A DNA stretch of 64,000 nucleotides from Anaeramoeba flamelloides (lineage: Eukaryota; Metamonada; Anaeramoebidae). The notes beneath the pieces are model-generated. The model was given only the letters and a program-made list of their open reading frames with translations. It made no database searches and was not told where the DNA came from. Position numbers and translations under genes: made by a program. Below, in pieces: positions 12,201 to 24,940 of this stretch (position 1 is the first letter of the stretch; every line of letters starts with the position of its first letter). The stretch is from assembly GCA_027625915.1 (NCBI GenBank), contig JANTQA010000023.1:16368001-16432000 (forward strand), read 5' to 3'.

Positions 12201-15200
12201 ATATTTGTTATTTATTATTTTTTCAAAGAAATTTAATAATTCATTTTGAAATTCATAACTACAATAAATCCAGATTTCAAAATCCAATAATAAATCAAAT
12301 AGTAATTGATTCCTTAAAACTTGATCATTAATCTCAAAATATATTTTTTTAAAAATTTTAATTAAATCAAGAGTAAATAATTTTGAATTACAATTTTCTA
12401 ATAAATGTGCAATTGCCCTAAATCCTTTGCATTTTTTCATTTCATTTCTTTGAATTTCAGAAATCATTAATAAATTCGTAATAATATTAAACACCAACGA
12501 AACTATATTAAGATAAATATATTAATAAATTATATATAAAAGAAAATTTAATTTTAAAGATATATATTTAATACAAATTTACATTTTTTTTAATCGTTTT
12601 TTATTTTGTTTTGTTCTAGATAAATAGATAGAGAGATATAATATAATATCCAAATAATTGAATAATATTTATGAAAAAACGAAGTGTTATACGCTATTAC
12701 ATATACATATGTATATACATACATAAATAACAAAAAGAAATGATAGATCTAGTAAAATTATTGAATGATACTTTTTTTTAAATATTTTGATTCATTTTAG
12801 AATATATAGATGATTAAGAACGAAAATATTTTAGTTTTCATCTATTTCAAATATGAATTTATATTTTTTTTTTTTTTTTTGGATATTAAGAAACATTTTT
12901 TAATTGGTAATTTTTAAGTTATTAATTGAAATAGGTTTTTTTTAAAAAAAATGAGAATTAGAATTATCTTGAAGGTTTTGGTGGTTTGATTGATTTATTA
13001 TATCATTCTTATTGAAAATTTTGTTAATTTTTTTTTTATTAAAAACAAAACTATTTTTTAAAAAATTTTAGCTCACTTTATAATGTTAATGGGAGTTGTT
13101 TCTATGGTTTTATCCCCGTATTCTTATCAATAAAAATTTTTCAAAATTTTGGATCAGAATCATTATTTCTAATTTCTTCAAATTTTTGTTTTTCTTTTGT
13201 TTTTCTTTTTCTTTTTCTTATTTCTTCAAATTTTTTTTTTTCTTTTCTTTTTCTCTTTCTTTTTTCTTTTTTTTATATTTGATTTCTTTTTTTTTTTTTT
13301 TTTGATAATTTTTTTTTGAAAAAGAACAAGTGAAAAAAAAAAAAAAGATCTTCGAAAAGACAAATAATCATGAAGAAAATTGAGACTATGTAATGTCTTT
13401 GAAAATGAATTTAATTATTAATAAAAAATCTTCTTGTTCAACTTTTTTTCAGTGAAAGTTCAGTAATAAAAAATGGGTAATGCTCATTTCAAAAATTGTG
13501 ACTCATCTTTTTTTAAGTTTTTGAGTTTTATTTTTTTTAATTTTTAAAAATCTCAGGTTTTTATATATCTAGAACAATTTATAAGTAAATTATGGATCGG
13601 GTTTAATTATTAGTTGTTCTTGGATACTAAAAGGATATATTTTTTTTTTCAATTTATTATTTCAGGTGAGTCACAATTTTTGAAATGGGGTTTATTTTTC
13701 AAAATTTTGCTACAGATCTTGATGATGATTAAATAAATTAAATAAAGTATACTTACAAGTTTTCCTGAAGATAATTATTTGAGAGTGAAAAATCTTTGAA
13801 AAATCAGTTTTAATGCTTTTTTTGATCCTTTTATTTCTTTATAGACATTTTTTTTTAAAAATAATAAACAATTTGAGATACTTTTTTTGGAATTTTTTTA
13901 AAATATTAGTTTTTTTTTTTTTTTTAATATTTTTTAAACTTCAAAAATGATCGTTAAATTGGGTAATTACATAGAAAAAAATCGGAGCATTAAATTTAAA
14001 AAGTTCCTTAAACATTTTAATTTTTGTTATTAACCAAATTTAATCAATAATTCAAAGGAAAAGGAAAAAAAAAAAATATGAAAAGAAACTCTAGATAATA
14101 AAAAAGAAAAAAAAATCAGAACCAGTTAAAATTATTCTGATCAAAATCCAGAAGATTTGTATGATGACTTCATAAAAATCTTACAAATTTCAAAAATAAA
14201 TATAATAATAATACAATAAAATTATGAATTTTTGTTTTCGAAATTAATAAGTTAAATTTAAGATAAAAAGGAAACATTCATTTCAAAAATGAGTTTTTTT
14301 TACTCATTGTGGTATTTCATAATTTGTAAAGTTTTTCAATTTTTTTTTTTTTTAAAGAATGAAATAGGATTTTACTTTTTTTCTTCAAAACTTTGTTTAA
14401 TTTGATAATCAATTATGAATAGAATTTTAAAACAAACTATTAAACCATAATAAACAAAAGTCTATTACTTGATAAATTAATTTAATTTTCAAACTAAAGT
14501 TTTATTTTTTGAAAATATTTTTATAAAAAAAAGTAAACTTATTTTCAGTCAAAGGTACCCAGTTTTAGTGAAGAAATAGAACATATTCTTTGAGTTTAAT
14601 CCAGTATTCTTCCTATAATAAATTTTCAATTTGTAGATCAGAATAATATTTTCTATTTTACTCAAGTTTTTTTTTTTTTTTTTTTCAAAAAATTCAATTC
14701 TTTTTTTGATTCTTTCTCTTTTGTTTTTTTATTGTTCTTTTCTTTTCTTTTCTTTTTTTTTTTATTATTTTTTTTGATCTTTTTTTTTTTATTTTTTTTT
14801 AAAAAAAACAATTTGAAAAAAAAATCCTTGAAAACACCAAATTAACTATAAGAAAATTGAGGCTTTGTAATTTCTTTTTAAATGAATACATTCACTATTA
14901 AACAGTCTTATTGTCAACAATTTTAATTTCCAAAAGAAATTGAGAATTTTGCAAAGCCTAAACTATGAAAGGGGCCTAAAAATTTTTTGAACATTTTTTT
15001 TTTTTTTGAAAATTTAAGTTTGTTCAGGCTTTTCTTTTATGATTATCTACTCTACTAAATGAAAATAATTATTTTTATTATTTCTAATCAATATTTAGTT
15101 GGTTGATTCTTAAAAAAAAAAAAAAAAAAAAATGAATTTTTCATTTTTGGATACCATCATTGGGTGAAATTAATTCTAGTTTAATTGTAAAAAACAACAT

Positions 15201-17481
15201 ATTTTGTAAAAACTCTTATTTAGTTTTTTTCAAATAAATGAAAATAAATAAAAGTATAATTTCAATAGATTGGTTTCATAATCTTCTCAAAATAAAAATA
15301 TTGAAAGAGTTTACATATATTATATTTAAATTTTAAGAGTTATATTTAAATTTTCGATCGAATAAAGATACATGATATATATAAAACATAAAATTAAAAA
15401 TGAAAAAAAAAAAAAAAAAAGAAAAAAGAAAATAAAAAAACTTACTAAATGAAATGTTCAAATTATTTGAATTTAATTGATTATTTAGATTTGAAAATAA
15501 AGGGAAAAAGACTTTTATTCCACCAACACAGATAATTGATTTTTCGATTTCAGTTTCGTGATGGGTAATAATGCCAACTAATTTAGCATTTTTGTTTAAA
15601 TTTGAGGTTGGGCTTTGGTCTAAACATTTATTATTGTCAATTGCAATTGACGTGTAATTCAAAAAAATGGAATTCTTTAAATTACCATTTAACTGATGGG
15701 TATCACCAAAAAAATTTAAATTTTTATTGTTATCGGTATTATTATCATCATTTTCGTCATATTCTTCCAAATTGTTTATGAATGAACGTTGATAATCTTG
15801 GAAAATTAAATTATAATTAATACCCAATTCGTAGATATATTGTATATTTAGGATATTTAATGGCTCGTTGTAAAAATAAATTGTGGATAGTTTCCCATCA
15901 AAATAATGATTAGGTTTCGGATTAATTGATTTTGTACCAATTATGTTTTTTGAAAATAATAAATTTTTCGGATATTTTAAATTCCCATTCCCAATTTGTT
16001 TTTGATTTAAATAAAGAGTTATTTGTGTTTTTCGAAGAAAATTCGATAACGTATGATTAAAACTAATCATAAACCATTCGTTTGGTTTAATATTTATTTT
16101 GAAATCAATTTTATATTTTTTGTAATTTTCAATATTGGAATTGTTCGAATTATTTTTCTTGTTTTTGGCTTTAATATTATAATTATCGTCATTATTATTT
16201 GAAATTTTTAAGGAAAAAATTATTTTTGTTAATAATTTATTTTTTTTGGTTATTTTAAAAGTAAAATAAACTTCAATAATATATTTACCATCATTTGTTT
16301 GAAATGAAATTAATCTAGGATTGTATTTATTTAAATTTGTTTTTTGTTTAAATGGGTTAAAGTTTACCCAGGTTGAGAAAGAATAATTTTCCTTTGGGAA
16401 TAAAATTTCAGGAACAATAATATGACTAGATTTCCCATCAAAAGAAAAATAATTAATGGATTCTTTTTTATTATTTAAAGAAGTCATTAATTTTATTGAT
16501 TGTATTAAAGAAAAATAATATAAAGGATATTTATCATTTTGATTTTTTTTAATTAATAATCTAAATATTAATTTTAACTCTTTGCCAGTTATTGAAATCT
16601 TTCCTATCACACTTAATAGATCGGTGATTTTTTTTATGATCTCATTTTTTTTGATTTTTGGCAATAATGATAACAAATAGTAAATTAACCCCACTGAACA
16701 GCAACAGGAAGAATTATTAAAGGAATCTTTACATAAATTATTGAAGGTATCAAGTAATAAGTTTAAATATTTTGATTCTTTAATTGAATAAATTTTAAAT
16801 AAAAATAAAATAGCTTTTGGGTTTTTAATGAAATTATTTTTATTTATTACTGTGGTGTTATTTCCTTTTATATCATTATTTGGATTTTCTTTCTTCTTTT
16901 CTTGTTCTTTTCCCATTTGTTTATCATTGTCTTTTTTCTTCTCATTTTCTTTTTCTTTATCATCCCCTTTTTCTTTATCCTCTTCTTTTTCTTTATAATC
17001 TGCTTTTTTCTTATCATCTTGTTTTTCTTTATTATTGTCAACTATAGTATTAATTTTTTCACCCATAAATAAAAATCTTAATAAAATATTAAAACTTTTA
17101 TCATTTTCTAAATGATGAATAAATTTGTTTAAAAATAAAGAATTAATTCTATTTAACTTAATAATATTATTATAATTTTGCAAATTTAAATGATTTAAAT
17201 AAAATATGATATTTAAGCATTTCAAAGTTAAATAAAACTCTTTTAAATTTAATTTACTAACTTCAAATAAGTTCATAATTAATGAATAAATTGAAGATAA
17301 TTCTGAATAATTTAGGCCAATATATTTCTTTTTTAAAGATTTATAAATTAATTTTAAAATTGGATGGATCAAAATTGATTTAGTTTTATTATTAAATAAT
17401 TCTTTTAATAATTTATTGATAATAGGTTGTATTAATTTATTATTATCTTCATAATTATCTTCATATTTCTTATTAACATAC

Positions 17482-17518
<37 letters not shown>

Positions 17519-19668
17519 TGTTGACATGATTATGATTTTTATTTATTAAATAATTTTTATAAAATAAATTAAAAAAATTTTCAATTACAAAATCTTGAAT
17601 CATTTTATCTTTAAGAAATAATAATAAAATTTTAAATTCATCGGTTTTATGATAATTTTGAATAATTTTCTTTTGAATTCTTTTATTATTCAAAACCTCC
17701 TCCAAAAACTTGAAGTAAAATTTTATTAATGCAAATAAATCATTTAATGTTGTAATCTTTTTTTTACTTTTTTTAATTGAAATTATATTTCTGTTATTAA
17801 AAAATAATTTTACATAATCATTTTTTGACAAGTTACTTTTATTAATATTATTAATTAAATTTATGATCATATTTGTAATATAAATCAAGGAATTATTATT
17901 TTCTATTAATTTGATTATTAATTGGTTATTGTTTTTTAAATATATAAAAATACTATTAAATAATTTAATTAAAATATTTGGGTTTATTTGGAAATTTAAT
18001 AGTTTGTTATGTAAATTTTGATAATGATTTTGAATTATTTTACCATTGCATATTGAAAAGGAATTAAAAAAGATAAAAAATTGTTTTTGAACAAAAAAAT
18101 ATATGTCCTTTTCAATTCCACTCCCCATAAAATTATAATTTAAATCAAAACAAAAAAAATCTGTAAAAAATATTGCACATATCTTTTCAGATAATAATAA
18201 TGATTCTTCATTGTTATTTAATTCATTGATTAAAAACATTAAATTATTTTTTAAAAAAATTATAGTATGGTATTGTAATTCTGGATTTCGAATTCTTATA
18301 ATTTCCCTGATTCGATTAACAATTTTGGATTGTGAATAATTAATATTAAATAAATTAAATAATACGTCTAAAATAGAATTCTTCAATAATAAAATCAATT
18401 TCATTTTTTTTTTATTTTTTGAAATTTTATTTTTATTATGTTCTAGAATTAAATTTTCATTATTAAAAATTTTATTGATTGATCGAAATAATTTTAATAA
18501 TTTTTTCGAAAAATAATTATTAAATTGTTCTAATGAATTGATTTGTAAGCACCCATTATCATCCTCTTTGTCGTTGTGGTCGTCGTTGTTGTTTTTGTTG
18601 TTTTTATCATTATCTTTATTATTATTATTATTGTTGTTGTTGTTGTTGTTGTTGTTTTCAGTTTGATTTATATATTTTATTTTTATTTTCTTGTCTTGTA
18701 TATTTTTTATATTACTCTCAATTTTTGGTATTTTTGATACTTCAACATAATTTAATTCTTCTAATTTTTGATTTATTAAAATATCTTTTTGAATTCTAAA
18801 TTTTGTTTTTTTAATTAATTTTTCTTTTTCTTTTGATAAAACATTAAATTGTGGGTATACAAAAGTAAAATAAGTCCAGATAATTCTTTCAAATAAATAA
18901 TTAAGAAATTTCCCTTCCGAAAGGAAATGTTTGATAAAATATAAATTATTAAATAATAATTTATCAAATAATAATAGTGAATTGATAATTAATTTAAAAT
19001 TAATTTCATTAGATTCTTCTTTCTGAAATTGAATATTCTTTTGAAATAGAAATTGTTTGTCATTAATTATAAAGTTTAAAAATGGTTTAATTGATTTGGT
19101 TTCTTTTTCCTTTTTGTTATAATTTCCGTTTACATTTCCGTTATTATTGTTATTATTTTGATTTTTTTCCCCATTAATTTCCTTGTTTCTTTCTTTTTTT
19201 TTTTCTTCATTATTATCATTTCCGTTTTCATTTTTATTTTCTGTATTATTATTATTATTATTTTCTTCATTTTCATTTTTTTCTAAAATTGTTATTAAAT
19301 ATTTAAAATTGATAATGTTTGGATAAACATTTTTCAGTATATTTTGAAGAATTTTTTCATTAAATTTGGTAAATGGGATTTTCTTTGATAAAAAAAGTTG
19401 TAAAGTCTTATAAATTGAAAAATAAACTTTATAAAATAATTTATTAAAATAAAATGTTGTTATTAAATTATTAAAAATGGAAAGTGATCTAATCAAAAAG
19501 GTTATATGCCTAAAAATAACCTCTTCTGATATAAAAATTGATTTATTTTTTTGATAGTTTTGAATACTATCTACTGTTTGATAAATATTATTATTATTAT
19601 TTAGCTTTTGATTTGAAAATAATACTTTGGTCAATTTTAAAATTTCAAAATAAGAATATTCAATTACA
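6218..19668 (-). CDS. giant BEACH-WD40 protein (3 exons seen, N-terminus not found)
   Basis: Three exons join in frame on the minus strand: 19668-15446, 12502-8321 and 7890-6218. The first donor (A|GTAAG at 15445) joins an ATAG| acceptor at 12503. The second donor (CAAG|GTAAT at 8320) joins ATAG| at 7891 and restores the conserved BEACH sequence LRQQGGNFDHPDRLFFSIP. Exons total about 3,358 residues. There is an Asn/Lys-rich armadillo-like N-terminal part, then a ConA-like jelly roll at about 1070-1285 with GGIKVFFPLF after it. A PH-BEACH domain lies at about 2560-2665, the BEACH domain at about 2678-2965 (LTPEFFYFPDFL), and WD40 repeats near 3130-3355. This is the layout of ALFY, LvsA and neurobeachin proteins, scaffolds for membrane traffic and autophagy. 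There is no ATG at the start of exon one; it begins after a TTTTTAG acceptor with phase 2, so at least one upstream exon exists. The stop at 6218 follows the WD repeats directly; no FYVE domain is present. Confidence 0.85.
13052..13512 (+). repeat. dispersed repeat copy inside BEACH intron
   Basis: This matches, in inverted orientation, the stretch at 49385-49830. Shared landmarks are CTCACTTTATAATGTTA near one end, the polypyrimidine tract in the middle, and TTCAGTAATAAAAAAT then ATTGTGACTCA at the other. Its middle also resembles the TA-flanked element at 14535 and 34130, so it is probably a diverged subfamily. Confidence 0.6.
14535..15165 (+). mobile_element. TA-flanked element, right part missing
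   Basis: This aligns with the left 60 percent of the longer copy at 34130-35094. It shares the end AAACTTATTTTCAGTCAAAGG, the region around AATAAATTTTCAATTTGTAGATC, the pyrimidine tract, AAAATTGAGGCTTTGTAATTTC and GTTGGTTGATTCT. It starts immediately after TA. The right terminal repeat is not found. It sits in the 2.94 kb intron of the BEACH gene. Confidence 0.6.
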
Positions 19669-20245
19669 CTAAAAAGATATAATAATTTTTTGTTTAAATA
19701 AATATGGTTATCTGCAATTGTAATTTTGTTGAACTATTGTAAAAAAAGTAATGGAATATAAATAAAAAAAAAAAGAATTGGTGGTTATTAGATTTTTTTT
19801 ATTCACAAATTACAATAATTTTATTGGATTTATTTAAATAAAGTTATTCATTTATGATGAAAATTTATAAAAAAATTAAAATCTTGAAAAAAAAAACAGA
19901 TTTAAAATTTATTTTTAAAAGCGAATTAATTAGAAAAAAAAAGTTTAATTCGATTAAAATAAAATTAAAAATAAAAGGAAAAGTGAATCATTTATATTTG
20001 GATTTATACAATCTATAATTTTCAAATTTTATTTTTTTAAACTCATTAATAAATTATGAACCATACTCAAAGCAATTTTTTGGTTTTTTTTTTTAGGGTA
20101 AGTAAAAAAGGGAGAGATAGATGAAGAAAAGGCGTGTCTTTCTGATGTTTATGAAAACGAAGAAAATAAAAAAAAAAAAAAATTGTAACAAAAGGTGATC
20201 CGAAGAAAGAAATCAATCCAAGAATTTAATTATTGGTTTTTTCTA
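19669..20245. other. upstream of the visible BEACH exons
   Basis: The missing 5' exon or exons of the BEACH gene on the minus strand should lie at or beyond this region. A short ATG-led frame near 20060 (MVHNLLMSLKK) exists but has no usable donor, so no first exon is called. Confidence 0.3.
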
Positions 20246-20950
20246 TTTAATTTAAGAGAAAAAGATGAAATGTCTTTCTTAGTTACTATTAATTCAAAAA
20301 TAAATCAGACAAAAATTTCATTAAAGATTTCAAAAAAACAAAATTGATCAGCTACTTATTTAAAGGGTATAATTCTTTGAATTTAAAAAGTTATTGTTTC
20401 GTTTAGTTTCTGTGATTTATGTGATTTTTTCGTTTAATGTTGATTCTGTGATTTCTGTGATTTGTTATTTTAAAAAATTCGGTTTTAAAATTATATTTTT
20501 TTGGAATATTAAATGAATTTTTTGTTCGTTTTATATTTTAATTATCAACAAAAAAGATTGGAGTTGTTCAGTTTGTTTGTAATAATTTGGAAAGTTACAA
20601 TTATTTTTTAAATATTCTTGGTTTTTTTAACTGTAAGAAACTAAAAAGTAAACTAAAATGATGAGACAATTAAATTAATTTTTTTTTTTTTTAGTTAAAA
20701 GATTTTGGTACGAATAGGCAATTCTGATTATATTCCAGATCATGATTTTTAAATGCTTTTACAGGATGAATTAAGTTGCGCAGTTAGCTTGTTCGATATT
20801 GTTTTTAACAATAAAGATGAAGTTCAAAATCAACTTTTTTTTTAAAGATCACTTTTAGTTGCTCAATTGGAATTGAATTTAGCATATTTTTTGATAGGAA
20901 GTTTCTCTCTTAACATAGAATCAATCGAATTTGATATCTTTTTGGTTAAC
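20246..20950 (+). pseudogene. broken coding-like segments, unknown family
   Basis: Plus-strand segments with clear protein character: about 20246-20385 (contains EKDEMSFLVTINSKINQTK), about 20765-20845 after a TTTACAG acceptor (contains DELSCAVSLFDIVFNNKDEV) and about 20848-20950 (contains SLLVAQLELNLAYFLIGSF). They are interrupted, and no set of introns rescues them. With similar segments at 23.5-24.9 kb on the same strand, they may be the two ends of one old gene split by the repeat element between them. The function is not recognised. Confidence 0.32.
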
Positions 20951-21518
20951 TAGTGCTTTCCTGTTTAAAGTGGTACTTTTCCATGTTAATGTAAAATTAC
21001 CTGAATTGTTAATATATTAATGTTTTGTAAATTTCAATTTTGTTAAGGTTACTCATTTTCGTATTGGGGATCTTTTGGCATAGAGTTGGTAAGATACGTG
21101 TTTTTATATGTAATCAATTTCCTTTTTATTAAAAACAGATTATATCTCTGAAGAATTTCCATCTTCAGCATTAATTTTTAAAAGTGTATATTTTCGGAAA
21201 TAAATTTTTTTTTTCTAATTTAATTTTGAGATTTTTAAAAAAATTATTTCCAAATAACTTTAAAAATTAACTTGATTCTTGGTTTGTTTTCCACATTCCA
21301 AACTTTTAATCTTTTACTAAAATAAGATGTTATTGATTAATCCACAAACAATTTTTGGAATTAATTCATAAAATAAACCAAAAAATATACTAGAGTGGGT
21401 GTACATTCCAAACGAATTGGTATTGCGCAATACAAACATAAACTATCAATTTATGTTAATATATCAGGGGATATTATTCACAAATTAAAATAATTTTTAT
21501 ATTTTTACGTTTTTGTTT

Positions 21519-23005
21519 TAAATGAAGTGGGTACATTTTATCATTTTTGAAATTTTTTAATTGTGAGAAACTTACTGGGAAAAGATTTTTTTGAGTACCA
21601 TGGGATAACGAAATTTTGAAATCAAAATACCTAGCCACTGCCCTATTTATGAAAAAGAAAACAAATCCAAATTAAACCAGTGCTGAATCTTGTTTTTTTT
21701 TTCAATTTTTTGGTTTTTTTAAATTATGTTTTGGATATAGAAAAGTGTTTATGGGAAAGGTTGAAATTAATTGAATAAACCAAAAAAAAAAAATAGACCT
21801 GAAAAGGTGAGTTTGTATTTTTAAACAAATCTTTTCTTTTTGAAGACCAAATAATAAAGGATCACCTTTCCAAATGAACCTTGTTGAAAGCAAGAATGCA
21901 AAAAAAAATATTTGATCAAAGTATATTTTAGACGATTTGTTTATCATTTATCTTCTTAATCTGGACGAGAATAAATGAGTTATTATTTTTTTTTGAAAGC
22001 ATAGATTTAAAAAAAATGACAAAAAATAACCAATTTTCTAGGCATACTTATATTGGTTATTTTTTGTCATTTTTTTTTCCTTATTATCTTCACCACTTCA
22101 ACAAAAAATGACTCACGCAATTTGACCCATTGTTTTGAAAATTCGATGGGTATTCTTCTTGATAAGGTGATATTTATTGCGCCCTATCAAAAGAAAAATA
22201 TATTACTTATTTTCTCAAATTCATTCTAAAAACGACAGGTATTACCTTGTATTTTTCACCTCGTTCCAAGTTATTATTTTTTGAACAAACCCCTTTTTTA
22301 CAAATTTGTTTTCCAAATTCTTTTTCCAAATATTTTTATCAAACTAAGTAAAAACAAAGAATACTTTGGTAAGATTTAAGGAAAAGAATTGAATCATTGA
22401 AATTAAAAAATCAGTATAAAAATTTTAACCTTTGGAAAAAGAAAATATGGTTAAAAAAAATAAATTCAATAATTCAGAATTGTTTTGTTTTTGTGGTTTG
22501 ATTGGAAATAAATAATTTAAAAATCAAGCCAATTATATCAAATAAATATATATTTCTAAAGAAATTTTTAAAAAATACACTGCATCCTACTTTCTTTAAC
22601 TAAAACTAGAATTAGACGAATTAAATGAAAATTGGAATTAAAATTCATATTGGAAAATTCTTTTAGAAATGAGAAGGAATTTGTTAATCAAAAATTTTTC
22701 AAAAAAAAGTTTTTTCAATTAAAATTCAAAATAAAACCAAGAAAAGAAGAGGGAATGGTATCAAATATGACACGTAAGATCTTGAAATAAATAAATGATT
22801 TTTATTTATTTTTTATTGATCAATTTTTTTATTTTTTTGAATTCCATTTTTTAATTGATATGTAAATATATTATAAAAGGATATCTGACTACATTCTCAT
22901 ATTTCTTAAAATATTAATTTATTTAGTTAAAGAAATGACTTTAATCAATCAGTTTCAAATAAACTTGGGGTACTCAAAATTGGTAAAATGTGCTTACTCC
23001 CTTAA
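21519..23005 (+). mobile_element. 1.2-1.5 kb repeat, copy 1 (with nested insertion)
   Basis: This aligns along its length with 30803-32027 in the same orientation. Shared landmarks are GGTACATTTTA at the left, AAAATACC..CACTGC, AAGTGTTTATGGG, GGATCACCTTTCCAAAT, AACTAGAATTAGACGAATT, and GGTACTCAAAAT near the right. The two ends are imperfect inverted repeats of about 30 bases, reading inward TTAA then CACATTTTACCA-like sequence. It is longer than copy 2 because of an insertion at about 21986-22239. No transposase is visible, so it is probably a non-autonomous DNA element. Confidence 0.65.
21981..22244. mobile_element. nested insertion with perfect hairpin
   Basis: This stretch is absent from the second copy of the surrounding repeat. 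It is bounded by TATTA at 21981-21985 and again at 22240-22244, consistent with a 5-base target duplication (a TA target cannot be excluded). Inside, 22009-22034 and 22052-22077 form an about 26-base perfect inverted repeat with a 17-base loop. Confidence 0.5.
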
Positions 23006-23519
23006 GGTTTTTCTGTTCTTTTATTCACAAATTAATATATATATATTTTTGTCTTTTATTTTTTGTTTTATTTTAATACAGCACTTGCCAAGTAATTAAA
23101 AATACACCGAATGAGATATTAGCACAATTAATTTTTAATTTCGCCACACTTCAACCCTTATTAATTACAGGGTTATTATTTGTGGGAATTGACAAAAAGA
23201 CCAAAAATAAAATACAAATTTTCAGAAAAAAACGACACTTTTGGCAATAAAAAAAATTATTTTAATCTGAGAATAAACAATCCTAAAAACCCTAATTTAA
23301 CTTCAATAATTAGTTTTTGTATTGTCTTTTTAGAATTCATATGGATCCTCCATCGTTAGCTAATGGAATTTAATTTTTTTCTTATAACAAAAAAGTTTCT
23401 TCAAGTGGAAACTTTCTAGTGTTCCTGAAAATCGCTATCTTGCCGTTTTTCAACTGTTTTTTAGATATTTTTGAAATATTTTTTCTCCATCTTCTTGAAA
23501 AGGGTTAAAGTTAAAGAGA

Positions 23520-24940
23520 AAAAATGAAGAAAACTTTTGTCATTGAAAAATTATATACCAAAAAATTGAAGGTGTGTATTCTCAACTTTGTTGTTTCTTT
23601 CATTTCATTTTTCAATACCAGAAACAAAGTATTTTATTTTAAAAATTTGTATTTGTAATTTCAGTCCCAAAAGTTGTTTAAAAAATGTGTTGCAAAAAAA
23701 GTTTTTATGAAAATTGATCTTGAAAATAATTGAAGTAGAGTTTCTAAACTTTTGAAAATATACTTTAGAAACACTCTTTTCTCAAACTTTCTGAAAATGG
23801 TTTGTAAATCTTTCATTTCCTTTATGTTGTGTTTTTTTTTGGGTTTAATCAAATTTCAATATTTTTATATATTTTGGATCGAATAATTCTGTTTAAATTT
23901 CAAAATACTCTTTCTTATAAATGAGTTTTGCTTTTGTTGGGTTTTAATAATCTCTTGGAAACCTTTTTTATTTCTTTAAGGTGTTCTGCACCACTATAAA
24001 AAAAGAATAAAACAAAAAAAAAAAATTAAGAATACAAAAAAGAAAAAAAGAGTAATCTCTGTACCTTTTTTGCAAGTATTTTTAAAATTTGATACAGAAT
24101 ACACTCAATGTCAACTAGCAAATGAAACAGTTCGTTTGTTAAGAATATACGTATAAATTTTGATGATAAGGAACAAAAAAAATGGATTATTTGTATTGAA
24201 CAAGAAAACATAAAATCAGACAGCCTTAAAGACTTTGGTTCTGTTGAAAAGGCATTTTTGTTATATTTAAGCTGGGAGTGAACTTTTGTGGTGAAAAGAA
24301 CAAAAAGAAAAAAGAAAAATACAAAAAAGAGTGTTCAATAAAGAAATTGCAACAATTAAGAGATTTCATCAAATTAAAAAGTCAAAAAAACAATAATTTA
24401 CCTTTGATTAGGCTTATTTTGAAAGAAATTAGCCACTGTAAAAATTCTTGGAAAATATGGCTATAGGAAATTTCTTCGTTTATTGTTCTTGTTTTAAGAA
24501 CAGAAACATTTTTTGTTTTAGTTTGATTAATATTACTGGTTAAATAGCAATTTTGAAATGCTAACCAGAATTCGCCAAACCAATCAACAAAACGATCACC
24601 CTAAGCATAGAAATCAAGCAAATAAAGAAAAGAAATAATAAAAGAAAGAGAAGGAAAAAGGATCCAACACGGGATTTTCCAAGGTTTTGAAAAAAAAAAT
24701 ATTAAGGGTAAAGAGAAAACAGCAGAAAATGAAGAATCGAAGGCAAAAAAGTCGATGGTTACTTCTTTTTTTGTGGGTTTTTTCTCCCAAACTGTCTGCA
24801 GTTCTTTGTTTGTAAAAGTAATTGTTGTTTGAAGGTCACTATTTGAAAGACTCTCTAAAATCTTTGAAGTTCTTTTAAAAGTTTTTGATGTTCGAAATCT
24901 AGAGTTCATAACCAAAAAGTTCTTTTTAGATGTAAGAATT
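23520..24940 (+). pseudogene. broken coding-like segments, unknown family
   Basis: Plus-strand protein-like pieces: about 23526-23571 (MKKTFVIEKLYTKKLK before GTGTGT), about 23665-23805 after TTTCAG (contains SQKLFKKCVAKKVFMKIDL and KLLKIYFRNTLFSNFLKM), about 24055-24160 (contains FLKFDTEYTQCQLANETV), 24155-24270 (contains KEQKKWIICIEQENIKSD), 24278-24466 (contains CSIKKLQQLRDFIKLKSQ) and 24840-24940 (contains LFERLSKIFEVLLKVFDV). Several pieces have plausible splice signals, but others are cut by stops and frame changes. I read it as a decayed host gene; I cannot name the domain. Confidence 0.35.

Noticed and set aside
8321-12497. Treating 8235-12497 and 15333-19634 as separate genes with their own starts
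   Set aside because: Both apparent starts are TTG codons directly after splice acceptors, and the frames join with conserved domains across the introns.
13096-13305. 69-residue Phe/Ser ORF in the BEACH intron
   Set aside because: It is produced by the polypyrimidine tract of the dispersed repeat; no family, no conservation.
21702-21947. 81-residue minus-strand ORF in the 21.5 kb repeat
   Set aside because: The partner copy at 31 kb shows only partial similarity in this frame with breaks, so there is no support for an element-encoded protein.
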